Positions 23,921 through 35,900 of a stretch of 64,000 nucleotides of DNA are shown piece after piece (within the stretch, counting starts at the first letter, position 1; each line of letters opens with the position of its first letter). Position numbers and translations under genes: made by a program. The notes under the pieces were generated by a model. The model did not search any database, was not told where the DNA came from, and was given only the letters and a program-made list of their open reading frames with translations. The stretch is from Paragonimus skrjabini miyazakii (taxonomy: Eukaryota > Platyhelminthes > Trematoda > Plagiorchiida > Troglotrematidae): NCBI GenBank assembly GCA_014338405.1, contig JTDE01000986.1, forward strand, positions 27,660 to 91,659, written 5' to 3'.

Positions 23921-26900
23921 GTACAACTTTTTGTATTTTTACCTTTAATATACTTTGTTTTAGACGCAGTCATCTTACTTGATGTCCTTTATTCGCAGCT
24001 TAATGGAACAGTATTTGCTGTTCTTGTTTTTATAAATTTCCATCGATTTCAGTAGTTCCAAGGATGTGCGCGAGAAAAAGAAAAGGCAACTGGAAGCCGA
24101 CTTCACTGAAACTGGTGCTGTATTAAATACTTGTTTGACAGGTTTGTACTTTTCAGAACTGTTTCATTATGTTTTCTGTTTGCAGAGAAGTTCGAAGATG
24201 TCACTAAGGTGCTGAATGTTTATAATTTCGTGTCGGAGCGTGTTTCCGGTATCAGTCGGCTGTGTGATGTATTCTTATTGGTTTATTGCAGGGAACCTAT
24301 CTGCTGTCAATAAAATAAGACGGGATTTAGTGGACTGTAAGAGTTTGTTGTCTTGTAACCGAGAAGAATTACGTCGGCTTTGGCTTGAGTTGGTCGAGCA
24401 AAGACGGTGCATCGAGTTGGTGGACATTTTGGATCGCTTACAGTCGGCGCCCGATGCGCTGGCCACCTTGGTGGGTGTGCGTGCCTGGGCCGAAGCCACA
24501 GAACTCATGCTTTATACCGCTGAATTGTTAAAGTCGGAGATTGCCATTGTACCTGCACTGCAATCAGTCAAGACAGATTTGGCGCACAAACATAAGGTAT
24601 CAGTGTTGTGATTTTCTAAACTATCATGTTTATACCCTTCTGCTGACTACACAGCTTGTGTGATATCTGTCGTAGTCATACTGATCGGGTTACTTGTAGA
24701 ATTAGCTTTAAACACACGTTTGGTTCTTGTGGGCTTCCAGAATAACGTGCACACGTCTACATTTGTGTCATTGGAGCATAACCGAGGGTGCCCTGTTTCG
24801 ACCTGCCGTTGATCCGGACAGTTGTCAACGGATTACTACATTAACAGGTGGAGTAAACGCGCCTATCTGCGGTCCATTGTCTGTGTTAAGAACAGTTGTA
24901 TACCTTTTTGGTATTGTATCTGTTCGGTTCTATGTGCCTATATCTGTACGTATTTCTGAAAACAGTTGTTTCGAACAGCATACGCAAATAATGTATTACG
25001 TGTACTCGCATTTCTGTTCCACTCCCCCGCAAACAGTACCATCCAGTCGACTTAGTTGATCCAGCATGATTTCCGTTATACGTGGACAAAGACGGGTAAC
25101 AGCCAACGTGAAGCTTAAGGCAGTGCACGATAACAAGGGAACAGTGTAAATGCTTCAGGCGTGTACTCACGAGTAATTAAGTGCAACTGGGCTATTGTCG
25201 TGAGCAACTATCACACTATCGGTCGATTCTTCAGTGCAATAAGTTGTTTGGTTTTCATCTTCTGGTATAGTCAGTGCTCTAATCTTTTTACCACTATCCT
25301 TATCATCAAGTTGATTAATTTAGACTCTTCAGTTCATCGCTTGGATTCATGGCCGAATTTGTTTTTGGTACGTGTGCCTAGGTCTTTCGAATATGTAAAA
25401 AACAAAATTTTGTTTAAGCACATATTTCACACTCGCAAATGAGCACTGTACCGCCGATTTTGTCTGTACTAACATTTTTCAGATAAATATGTAGTTCACG
25501 TTAACTTCGTCTGTTTATCCCGGACTGTCGAAGCTTTCGTGTTGAGTTCGTCAATTCTTGCGAACAAGTGTCGGTATATTGAATATCGGAAACCCTTTTT
25601 CCGATACTATTTTTGTGTTTCATTTTTTACTCTTGCTTACTTCTGTATTCCAGTTTATAGTGGATCATTTGAAAAAACGCTTACGTAGCCTTCTGTACGA
25701 TAGGCCGATTTCACTGATTCTGAAGAAACACATGAAACTCAATGAAGTTCGTAAATTGATGAAACCTTCGCAGTGGTAAGTTTGCTAACCTCCAGATCTG
25801 TTTCTTATAAATTTTAGTAATCTGTTTGAAATTCGAATTTGCAGTCTGTTCTTTATGCTATTAATTAATTTTTCAACTATTCGTGTGTGAGAAGGTTAGG
25901 TTCCTGCTCGATTCGAAGCTTCGTAACTGCTTCGTACTCTTATGTACTGTGTGTTTTACCAGTTGATGATCTTCCAATCCACGCTAAGAGCTCGAAACTA
26001 TCATATTTAGTCTGGGATGTGTACACATCCAACAATGGGATGTTGAAAATCATGGAAAGCAGTACACGTTCGTACACTTTTCTTCCGATCCTCTCTTGAA
26101 TGTCTGATCTCTTTTATGTAACAATGGCATGTTTGGCCTTTCTTCACTTTTGCTCGTTACTATTCTTTTTTTGATGATGATTCAAATTAGTCTTTAAAGT
26201 CTCTGTAACATCAGCTGACGTGTATTTCCATTTACCAATGAGCTCTATTTACTGCTCTCAAATACAGCCATACAGTGAGCAAAAGTCAACCAACTTCACC
26301 GACGATGATGTCAAAACAATTCTTTTCACTACCTTTATCTGCTTGGCATACGGTTGCTGTTTCACCCCCGAGAGCTGATCCTAACTTGCGAAAAGATCCA
26401 CAGGCCGTTGCCCAAGCGATGGCAGCCAATGTGCAGTCACATCAGGCTTGCACGGATTCTCCCATGCAGGTTTCTACGCTTTCTGACTCCGAATGGATGA
26501 CAGAACTAGTGGCTGTTGTACATTGCTTAGTGCGGCTGGGAAAGTTGCCACAGGTGATTTGTCGAGGCATTTATTCAGTCTACCACATATTCCGGTGTTT
26601 TTTGTTCATTGCGAGTAAATGACAGCTCTCTTTTTTTATACTTCATTTCAGATTTGTGTTTCACTTCTGCAGTGTCGTTATGTGCGTGATTTAAGCTGTA
26701 TTTTCAGTTTATAGTTAACTAACCGCGAATCGCATATTACTAAGATGTAGGGAGTAGTTGTTTGTCGTAGCAACTATACATTTGAGAATGTATTGAAATA
26801 CAAAGCGAATGAGGATTGCTGCCTACAGGAAAAGAACCCTTTAGGACAGAGGTGTAGTGAGGTTTAGTAACAGATGCATTTTATGTACTCGGCCGATCGA

Positions 26901-29900
26901 TCGGGCATCGCACTATATGTGTTTTCAACCACTAACATGTAAGCTCCAGCCTAGGTGATTACAACTGTTGATGTGGCCACAGTAATTCGTAAACGTCTGT
27001 GTGATATGGTGCTATGCATCCAGCGACTGTTTTTCTAAAGTAGGCATTACTTCTGTGTACTCGTTTGATTGTTACAGCGGAATTTGGATCGATTCATACT
27101 GGTTGTGGTTGTCTTGAATTCGCATCGAGATATTTTACTCCCAGCTGATTATATTCCCTTTGTTTCCTGTAGCAATTTGTTCGATAGATTTTTGAACTTT
27201 TTTTAGCGATTAGAACGTATTGGATTGTCGCCTTGGTTACGCGCTCAGTCGCCCGATCTAATGCTGGGAAGAGACGCGACAACACCGTTTATTGGAAGAG
27301 TGAGACAAAATTAGGCTACAGAGGCTCTAAATTTATAGGACGAAATGATTACCATAAATGGCCGATATACACAGAGCGAATAAAATGAAACAGTCATGTA
27401 TGGCAGTCACGGCGTTGCGGGTGGCATCAGGAAGCAATGCGAGAAAACACGGACCAGATAGTGCACCGGCATTTGACCGCATGGGTGCGATCTGATTGGC
27501 TGAATGAAACCATACCACCACCCACGACCATACCATCCGAGCTGGGCCTGCCGATCGATGTGGTGGGAGGCGTCTTGGCTGTTTCGTTAGGTAATGTGTC
27601 TCTTGACAGAACGGTTTTCCACATATTCTTATTTTTGACTGGTACACAAAAAAAATCAGGTGGCAACTAGCAAGTTATTTATCAATATGTAAATAAGGAA
27701 TTGGGTGGTGGGTTAAACGATAAACCAGGCCTCGTTGTTTTCAAAGTCAAAACTGAAGGACAGATCCCATAATGTCCGTGCTGTCCGGTTTTTGGCCTGT
27801 GGGAGAAAGGGGCGTAATGTCCCGTGGATCGAGTGCTCGTGTTTGGCCATGGTGAACTGCATTAAAGCATCCAAATCGGGACTGCTATCTTCTCACTTAT
27901 TGACAAGGCATGACACTCAATTTATTAACACTTGATGGCAGAGATCCGGTAGTTAATGCAAAGCTTCCCTTCACTGTATGTGTTGGTCACAGTAGGCTGG
28001 CAATTGTGTGTTCTTTGTTATCTCAGAACGAAGCTAAGCAGGGAAGTATTCGCAATTTCTTTCTGGTGAACATCCAGTAGTGCGACCTCAACACACAAGT
28101 TCGACCACCCCCACCTTGAAATGGAGATTCGTAAACAGCTGTTAAGAAGCATCAACGACTCCTACGGGCTACACCGAGGAATCCATAAGCGTCCGGACCT
28201 GCGCTTGATAAACCATGCCGATTTCCAATTTATATTCCTTGTGATCATGTTTGGATTACCAAGTTCGCCGGCTTTGAGACTCACCGTCTGGACCATCTCA
28301 ATCTCTGCATTCTAATAGACTCTCTGAAGAAGTACGACTTTGTCATAACCGACGATCAGCTGTCAAACCACGAGCACTGACTCCCAATTTGCGGGTTTGC
28401 ATGACTTGACTGAGATCATTTGACTGGTCTAGACAGTGGTTAATATCTTGCACTACCGCTGCTCAGCATATGTCCGGCAACTCGAGTACTGGGTCATGAG
28501 ATCAATGACTACTGGAGTTGTCACGGCAGTAGAACTACACAATAGACTTACCCGCGCTGAATATTTAAGTCCAGTGTTCCATCGGCACTTGTACACCATT
28601 TATTTCTCCTTTGAAATGTCATCATATTTTGGCCAGTCATATGTAAGTTGAATTACCAAATCGGCCAAAAAATAGGTCGGGAATGAAACAACTGTCTTAG
28701 CTACTTTACTTTCCTGATGGACCGCTCACTTTGAGCGGATTGGTACAACGGATATTCATGTACAGTGAATTCATAGTAGCAGCGCGTCAATTATTTCAAG
28801 TGGCAACAATTCCATTGCATCCTCTCTTTGTCAACTTTGGGTTGTGTTTACCCTTCTTTCATGCTACTGTCAATGATTTTGTCAATGGCACTCGTACTGG
28901 AAACCTTTTATAACTTCTTTACTTCGGCTTTTGCTGCGTCACATGTGTCGATCATTTCCGCTTCGTCCATCAAACAGCGTACTTCGCCATGTTTGAGACT
29001 GACTAACACTTAGCAGTGGAAGTACTGGAGTTCAAGTCTTAGAAGTAGTTGCAATTGCGAAACAGTTGGTTCCTCTGAACATAGCAATTAAAACACGAAA
29101 ACTGGTAGGTGAAAGTATTTCGTATTTACTCGTCAGTACCAAATTTACAATAACATGGATGAGTTTTTTCTATAGCGAACAACTAGGGAGATGGATGATC
29201 AGTAAGCAGGTTAGAATAAGTCCTTAAGTTCAGGGATGGGTCAAATTCACGAGCAGTTGTTTCTGAACATAGGGATAATGTTACCGAAATAGTGGACTGC
29301 ATAGGAAAACATTCTCATCTGCTCTTACAGTTGCGGATTGTCGATGAAGTACGGTGTAAATCCCTTAAACTGTGTGAATCTTCAGTGCCCCCAACTTTAC
29401 AGCCTACCAAAGGCGCACGCGTCTAGGATGCCGCTCAGGCCAATTTTGGCAATCAGAACTCTCTTTACCATAAGTTGGCATGTTGGCTAGTCACAATTCT
29501 GACTCTATTGAAATGAAAATTCCAGACACAATCCATTAAAGATTCTTTCGAATTGATCAGTAGCTTGGACACAATCAATCTTGCTAACGAATTGATGTGC
29601 TCTGTAGACGTTCATCCATTGTTCGTAGACGTCCCGCTACATGAAACTATTGACTATATTTGTGAGCTCGTTGAAGGAAATTGCGTTATGTTGCCACTTT
29701 CGACTGACCTATTGAAGGAAACTTTGCTCCTTTGTACTGAGAATGTCAGTTTCCGTTTTCTCGAGCAGTTCCACCGTCAAATAGACGGAGTACCCATGGG
29801 AAGCCCACCGTATCCCATCTTAGCAGACTTTTTCCTGCTGAAAATTGAGCAAGATAGGAAGCTTGTCATATAACAGTCGTTATATCGACGACACATTAAT

Positions 29901-32900
29901 ATTCAGTCGATCTATACGGATGATAGATAACGTTGTGTAACGCCTAAACAGTTGTCATTCTAACCTGAAGACTACTTATGAATTTAAGGCCAACAACTGA
30001 TTTCCATTTCTAAACATACTCATAAGTCGTCGGGAAGATGGCTCGATTAGAAGAACTATCTGTAGGAAATCTACGTGGTCCGGTCACTGCTTAAACGTCA
30101 GCAGCTTCACGCCTGTCCAACATGAACAAATACTAATAAATACCGGGTTCACACAAGCAAGGCGAATCTGTACGCACGATAGTCTTGTGGAAGAACTAGA
30201 CCTGAGCACTTCTGTCTTATAGTCAAATGGTTACCTCCAGAAGGTTCATAGATAAGCACAATAGACAGAAAATACTGCCCAGGGAGGTGGTTACTGCGGG
30301 GAGCTTTTAAGGGTGATTATATCATGCATCAAACAACGCAGCGATTGAGAAATTCAATTAAGCGAACGTTCAGTGCAGCTGAACTTTGTGTAATCGCTCG
30401 GACCCAGAAGTTGTCAATACCTTCAGTCAAAGGAGGTCAGCATATCAGTGCCACTTCACGTTATGTTTACCAGTTTTTGTGTAACTGAGGGGAAATTTAC
30501 ATAGGCAGAACCGAGAAATGCTCGAGTTCCAGGGTGAAGGAACATTTACCTAAATGGATGCAGAAGTCCGTGTTACCGGAGTACGGTAATGTTGTTGGAA
30601 CACGTAAATAGTCAGTTTCTTCAAGCGCCAGATGCGTCCTGGCCACCGGTCACACTATCGATCCATCTTCTGCATTCAGGCTCCTGTTACATCATTTTAA
30701 CGCAAGATTTTTGCGGTTTGCTGAGGCGGTCGCAATCAATCGACTCGAATCAGCTCTGGATGTTCAGAATTAACTGTTTGTAAAGTATATCCTTCCTTGG
30801 ACTTAATGACCTATGCCAACCCACTTATTGATTATCCATCGCCCTAGTTGTTCGCTATTAAAAAAACTACCCATTTTATTTTAGAGTTGGTACCGATGAG
30901 TCAATACGTAATGCTTTCCTCTACCAGTTTTCGTGTTCTAACGGCGGTGTTCAACATGCAGTTTTATTTCGCGTCGTGTCAAAAATTGCCAACACCCACT
31001 CCCGATTCATCACAAAGAAATTGGCTACTAAATATTTTCGGCAATCTCCTTCTTCCTTAATGGTTCTATCTAACTTTATTTCCAGTCATGCTCACTAATC
31101 TGTTGACAAGCACCGACCTCTACAGTTAGCTCACATTATCATCAGCAATCCGGCTATGTGGTTGAATTGAAATTAGATGTCGGTTATGCAGGACGATCCG
31201 CAATCGGCACTTGATTTTTTATATGATTCTAGTTATTAGTCGGGGTTATATGATTGTGTATTTTTTCAGATTAAGCACCATATGCACTTGATAACAGCCC
31301 TCATATCTAAATTCCGACCCTTTTGATTGTGAGGCTGACACAAATCGCTACTTCATTGGCCGAACAGGAAACGTTACGGAATGTTCTTTTGTCAATGTTC
31401 AGCCACAATTTCGTGTGAGTACTGTAATTATCACCTGATCTCTTCAAAACAAGGACAGTATGCATCTTGTTTACTGCTCAAAACCCCTCAGACAAGTTAT
31501 GTCAACTGAGGGTCAGGTTTAAAATTCCAGTCAGGACTAGGGTGTGCACTTTTGATGAGCTCACCTAATAACAGTTAAAAAAAAGTAGTTTTAACTTCTG
31601 TAACTGCTTTCAATCGATTTGTGTCTCATACTGTTAACTTTGCCGAGAGGTTACACCGTTTATTCCTGACGTGTAACGATGCATCCAATTTTGCACGTAA
31701 CTGTCGCACGTAGGACACTGTGTGGTTTATGTTAGGCCGTACACGCTGCAATCGTTAGCCTCAGAACAATTTAATAATACAATTTAGTCAAGCTCAAGCC
31801 TCATCTTTTTTTTGCATTGTCGTATTTTACCTATTTCATTTGTTTGCGGATCTTCGTTTTTCTGGATTCTTTCCTTGGGACTAGCAATGGGAATTCTTGC
31901 AGGGACCTGATAACAACGTGCTATGCAACTACCGTTGTGTCTTGATTGTTTTGTTTGTGTCAGGGCGGCAGGACAATAAACAGCCGGATTCTGAGTCATA
32001 AGTACTTATTTTCTAAATACGATATTCCTCTAGTTTTTTTCTCATTTCCGCTCCTTTTCAGTTGTTTTCTAACGTCTTCGGCTTATTTTGTCTTATTTAC
32101 TATAGCTGAACATAACCCTCCGTAGTTCTTGTTGCAAAACTGATTCGTGTTGTTTATTCTTGCGTTATTGGTACCAATTTTGTTCTGAAACTTTGTACGT
32201 TGTGTATGTTGCTTGTGATGGATTATGCAATAAGGTTAGCGTAATCAAGTTATGCTTACCCTTCTGAATGTTTTTTCGAGTGGGGGTATTGATGAATATT
32301 TATCTGCATTGTTTAGCTGATTTTACATAACCGACAATCACAACTTTCTGTGAGATTCGAGGTTACCCTTTCGGCTGACGGTTAATTTTGTTGCATAACG
32401 CAGACTACTGTTATTTTGTAAGTAGTCCGTTTGCATGCCCTATTAATTAATCCCACAGCTGTCGAATCGAATCGGCTGGTCAAGTTATCAGTCGTAACAG
32501 TTCATCCTAGCCTGAGTTTATTACTCTTCATTTTGCTTGCAGATTTTGAAACTTATAAACTTATACGCTCAATGTAAATTATTGCCTTCACAGATATTGG
32601 CCAGTTGGAGTCCGCAATCGCATCTTTCTCAAATTCAACACTCTATCGATAGCTCACATCGGACTGTGTTTACTGGACCGTTGAATCCAGGCCAAGGTCT
32701 TTTGGCAGAGCTACATCGGTTTGTCGTGCTCAAGGCGGTCAGTGCCGTTGAGGCAAGGTAATCTCCACCAGTCTACCGTAGGCATTTCTTATGACTTTAA
32801 ATCATACTACCTACACACATTGCATTGTATCCCATTTGGGATATTTATGTTCGCTGAAGCTAAGTAAGGTCCTAAAATCTTCTCTAATTTCATAACTTCT

Positions 32901-35900
32901 ATCCCTTCAGGAAGCGATCTGATCCATATTTCTCAACGTAACTGAGAAACCCCGGTGTTTTCTAGAGTTTCTAATTTCCTACATATCATTATACGATTTT
33001 CTTCTCACTATCGATCCATACTTATAGTTACAGTTGGTCTATCCGCATGTCTACGTAACTAGAGTGTATTCTGATGGTCATGGAAATCGATCACTTTTTC
33101 CATCACCTATTACAATTTATTTCACTGTTACGATTTGTTATCGTCTTCTTATATTCAATCTTATATATTTTTCAAATGGGTATTCATCGCATGTTGGCTG
33201 TCCCTCATTTTCTGCTACTTTCAGAGCTCTTGCACAAGGGGACACCGGTCTGCTGTCGAATCTTGCCTCGCCGCAATATTTGGTCATGTTACTTCGCCTA
33301 GTGTTTGACGCCTTGTTTTTGCAAGTTCGTTCTTGTCTGCTGGCGATTCGAGCCATGAAAGCTGCCAGCAGCGTAGGTTTGCGTGTGTATTTACACTTTG
33401 ACTCATTTGAATACGATTGGTTTAAAATTGTTCCTTTTCACTTTCACATACTTATTATTTCTATGCCTTTAGGTTGTTTCAGGGCTCACAGATGATTCAA
33501 AACGCTTCGAACGGATTAACGAAACTCGTCCGTCAAAATGAAATTTACTTTACGTCCTAGAAATAGAAACGACCCATTCAGGTTTGGTTGGTATCTGTGT
33601 ATGCGGTCATATTTAATGACATCGTTAGCTGCACTGCCGGCTGCGGTATGTGCAATTGAGCATTGTAATAAGTAGGATAAACGATTGTGTTTAAATGCTG
33701 TTTCGATAGTTTGCCGAAAAGTGGCCTACGGACTAGACTTATTATAAAGCATCTGTTGCTTGCAGGTAGTTGATAATTTTTCCAGTCGACCGTTGTTATT
33801 TTCTGCTGAAAAGAGTGACGAATAGAATGAAATAGAAAGACTGTTCATCTTCTTGTAGCCCCTCCGACCGTCTCTGTGCAATCCTGTGCACCTGTCTCAT
33901 TTGAACGATTAGGTAGCCAGCATCAGTGTCGTGTACTGATTGGATACATGTCACATGTAAACTTTGTGCAGGGTTGGGTGCTGAGCATTATGACGATAGT
34001 GGGTAACCGCACATGCACCGAAAAGAACAAACAGTTAGTCAGAAACTTGTTTCAGTCGCTCATGCGAATAAGGAAATGTTTGTGGGCGCTCTAGCCTACT
34101 CCACAAAGCACCGGGAGGACGTCGGCAGTTGTGATTCCGTAGTGACAGAAAACCAGTCGATTTAGTCCGCATTGATACAGTGACTGATCCTCGTGTTTGG
34201 CATGTGAATCCAATTGAAAGGACTACCGACAGAACCCTTGTTACATTGGTATATATATATATATATGGCGCTTTGTAGAGTCTCGGTTGTCCACTATGAA
34301 TTCGTCACGGCTCCTGTTTTTCCTTCCCATATCGCACTATCTCTTTTATCTCTTCGCTAATCCCCGTAGAATTAGTGCTCTAGGATCTCCAGCACCGAAC
34401 AAGCTTCTTTGGTCGTGCTTGGAATAATTGTTTGGAGACACAGACTGCGATCTAGTCCACTTCCTGAGTGACGTCTCCAAACGTCTGCTTAGTGTGCTTT
34501 TGTGTCTGGTTGGTGTTGGCGATTTCTTAGTTGATTAGTAACACAGTGGCGCTTTTAAATTCGTGGACCTTGTTAACTTTTACCTTTACCACATCCACTG
34601 TTTACAGATCACAAACGATTCTTCGTCCCGTGATTTAGACGGTCTTTCTGCTGACTATGTATGGTCGTGTGTACAACATGAGGTGAGTTACCCGATGAAC
34701 CATTTTCGAGTCCCCATTTATTGTACATAAAACTCGTTACCTTTCGTGGCGGTAAGCGTTCACTGTGCGTTTATTGATTCAACTATCCTTGTTCTTTCGA
34801 TGCCAAAGTATTTTGTTTATGCGGTTGGTCACTGCCTCTGTGTATGATCCACCCGGCCCATAGTTTGCAAGATTGAGCGCTTAATTAACCTGATGTCTTA
34901 TTCTATTAAGCTAACTACGCTCACATTCGGATATGTTGCAACTGTACGCGCAGTCCCGTTGTACGACTGTGAAACGTAGCCGGTCTGCATGGAGACCGAT
35001 TGAATGAATACGTCATTTTACAGTTTTGGCCTGGATTCTCATTTCATCCCAGGAAACTAATCTAAGGGCGATATCACGCGTTAATGTTTCAACCCACTTT
35101 CTTAGAATGTATAATATTGTGATAATTAATTCTGCAACCCAAAGGTCGATCAGGTCTTCTGTGCAGTCGATTCTGGCCCTCTTGTTTGCCTACTTTCTGA
35201 CGATGCGCATGCTGTTCATTGATACTTATTGATCGTTTTACTTGTCCACTATGGTTTCGTGTCACTTACAGACTGTTTCATCATATTCTTACGATGTTCA
35301 GTCGATTTGTTGTGTGCTTCTGTCATGCTTGTAGTAAAAAATCGCAATTGTATCATGCTGCACATCGAACATCCTTCTCTGATCGAATCAGTTTAACGAT
35401 ATGGTCTGTACACCTCGAGTACTGAGTGCCTGATTTTATCATATCGACATTTTTGACAACCCGAAGACAATTGGATTAGTCTGCTGTACAATTCAGATAT
35501 GTCACAATTATCCATCAGTACTATTCGAGATGGATCGAATGATTAGGTTTCATTGATCCATTTGCTGAATAAGTGATTCCGGATCGAACAGTTCCGAAAG
35601 AATTATGGGGAAGTACAACAGCTTCGCTAAGGTCGATCTGGAAAGTCAGCGGTTGAAAAAGTGCGAATGTGAAAAAAGACCGATAGAGGGTGAAATCACA
35701 ACTGGTTAGGAGAAAACCACTGCGGCTGTCGTACTACATGCAACAAACAGCGTCTGATTGAATTCAAATGTGTAAGATCGGGCGCAGCCTCACTCCTTCT
35801 GAATGATTCTAGTGGCCACGTTATGGAGGGGCTCGGCCTGGTTTCCGGTGTGTGTGCGACGAGCAAGTGCCTAAAGACATCGCCGGCTGACGCTTTCACG

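Noticed and set aside
28030..28090. GAAGCTAAGCAGGGA, resembling the internal region of 5S rRNA
   Set aside because: Only about 15 bases match; the flanking 5S positions do not, so neither a 5S gene nor a 5S-derived element can be supported.
33480..33540. Possible extra EXOC4 exon after TTGTTTCAG (GLTDDSKRFERIN)
   Set aside because: The frame ends at TGA with no donor before it that rejoins exon 10 in phase; using donor GTAGGT at 33373 joins exon 9 to exon 10 directly.
35026..35232. Open frame after TTTTACAG near 35030 as an EXOC4 exon
   Set aside because: Not similar to Sec8, and exon 10 joins exon 11 in phase and in alignment without it.
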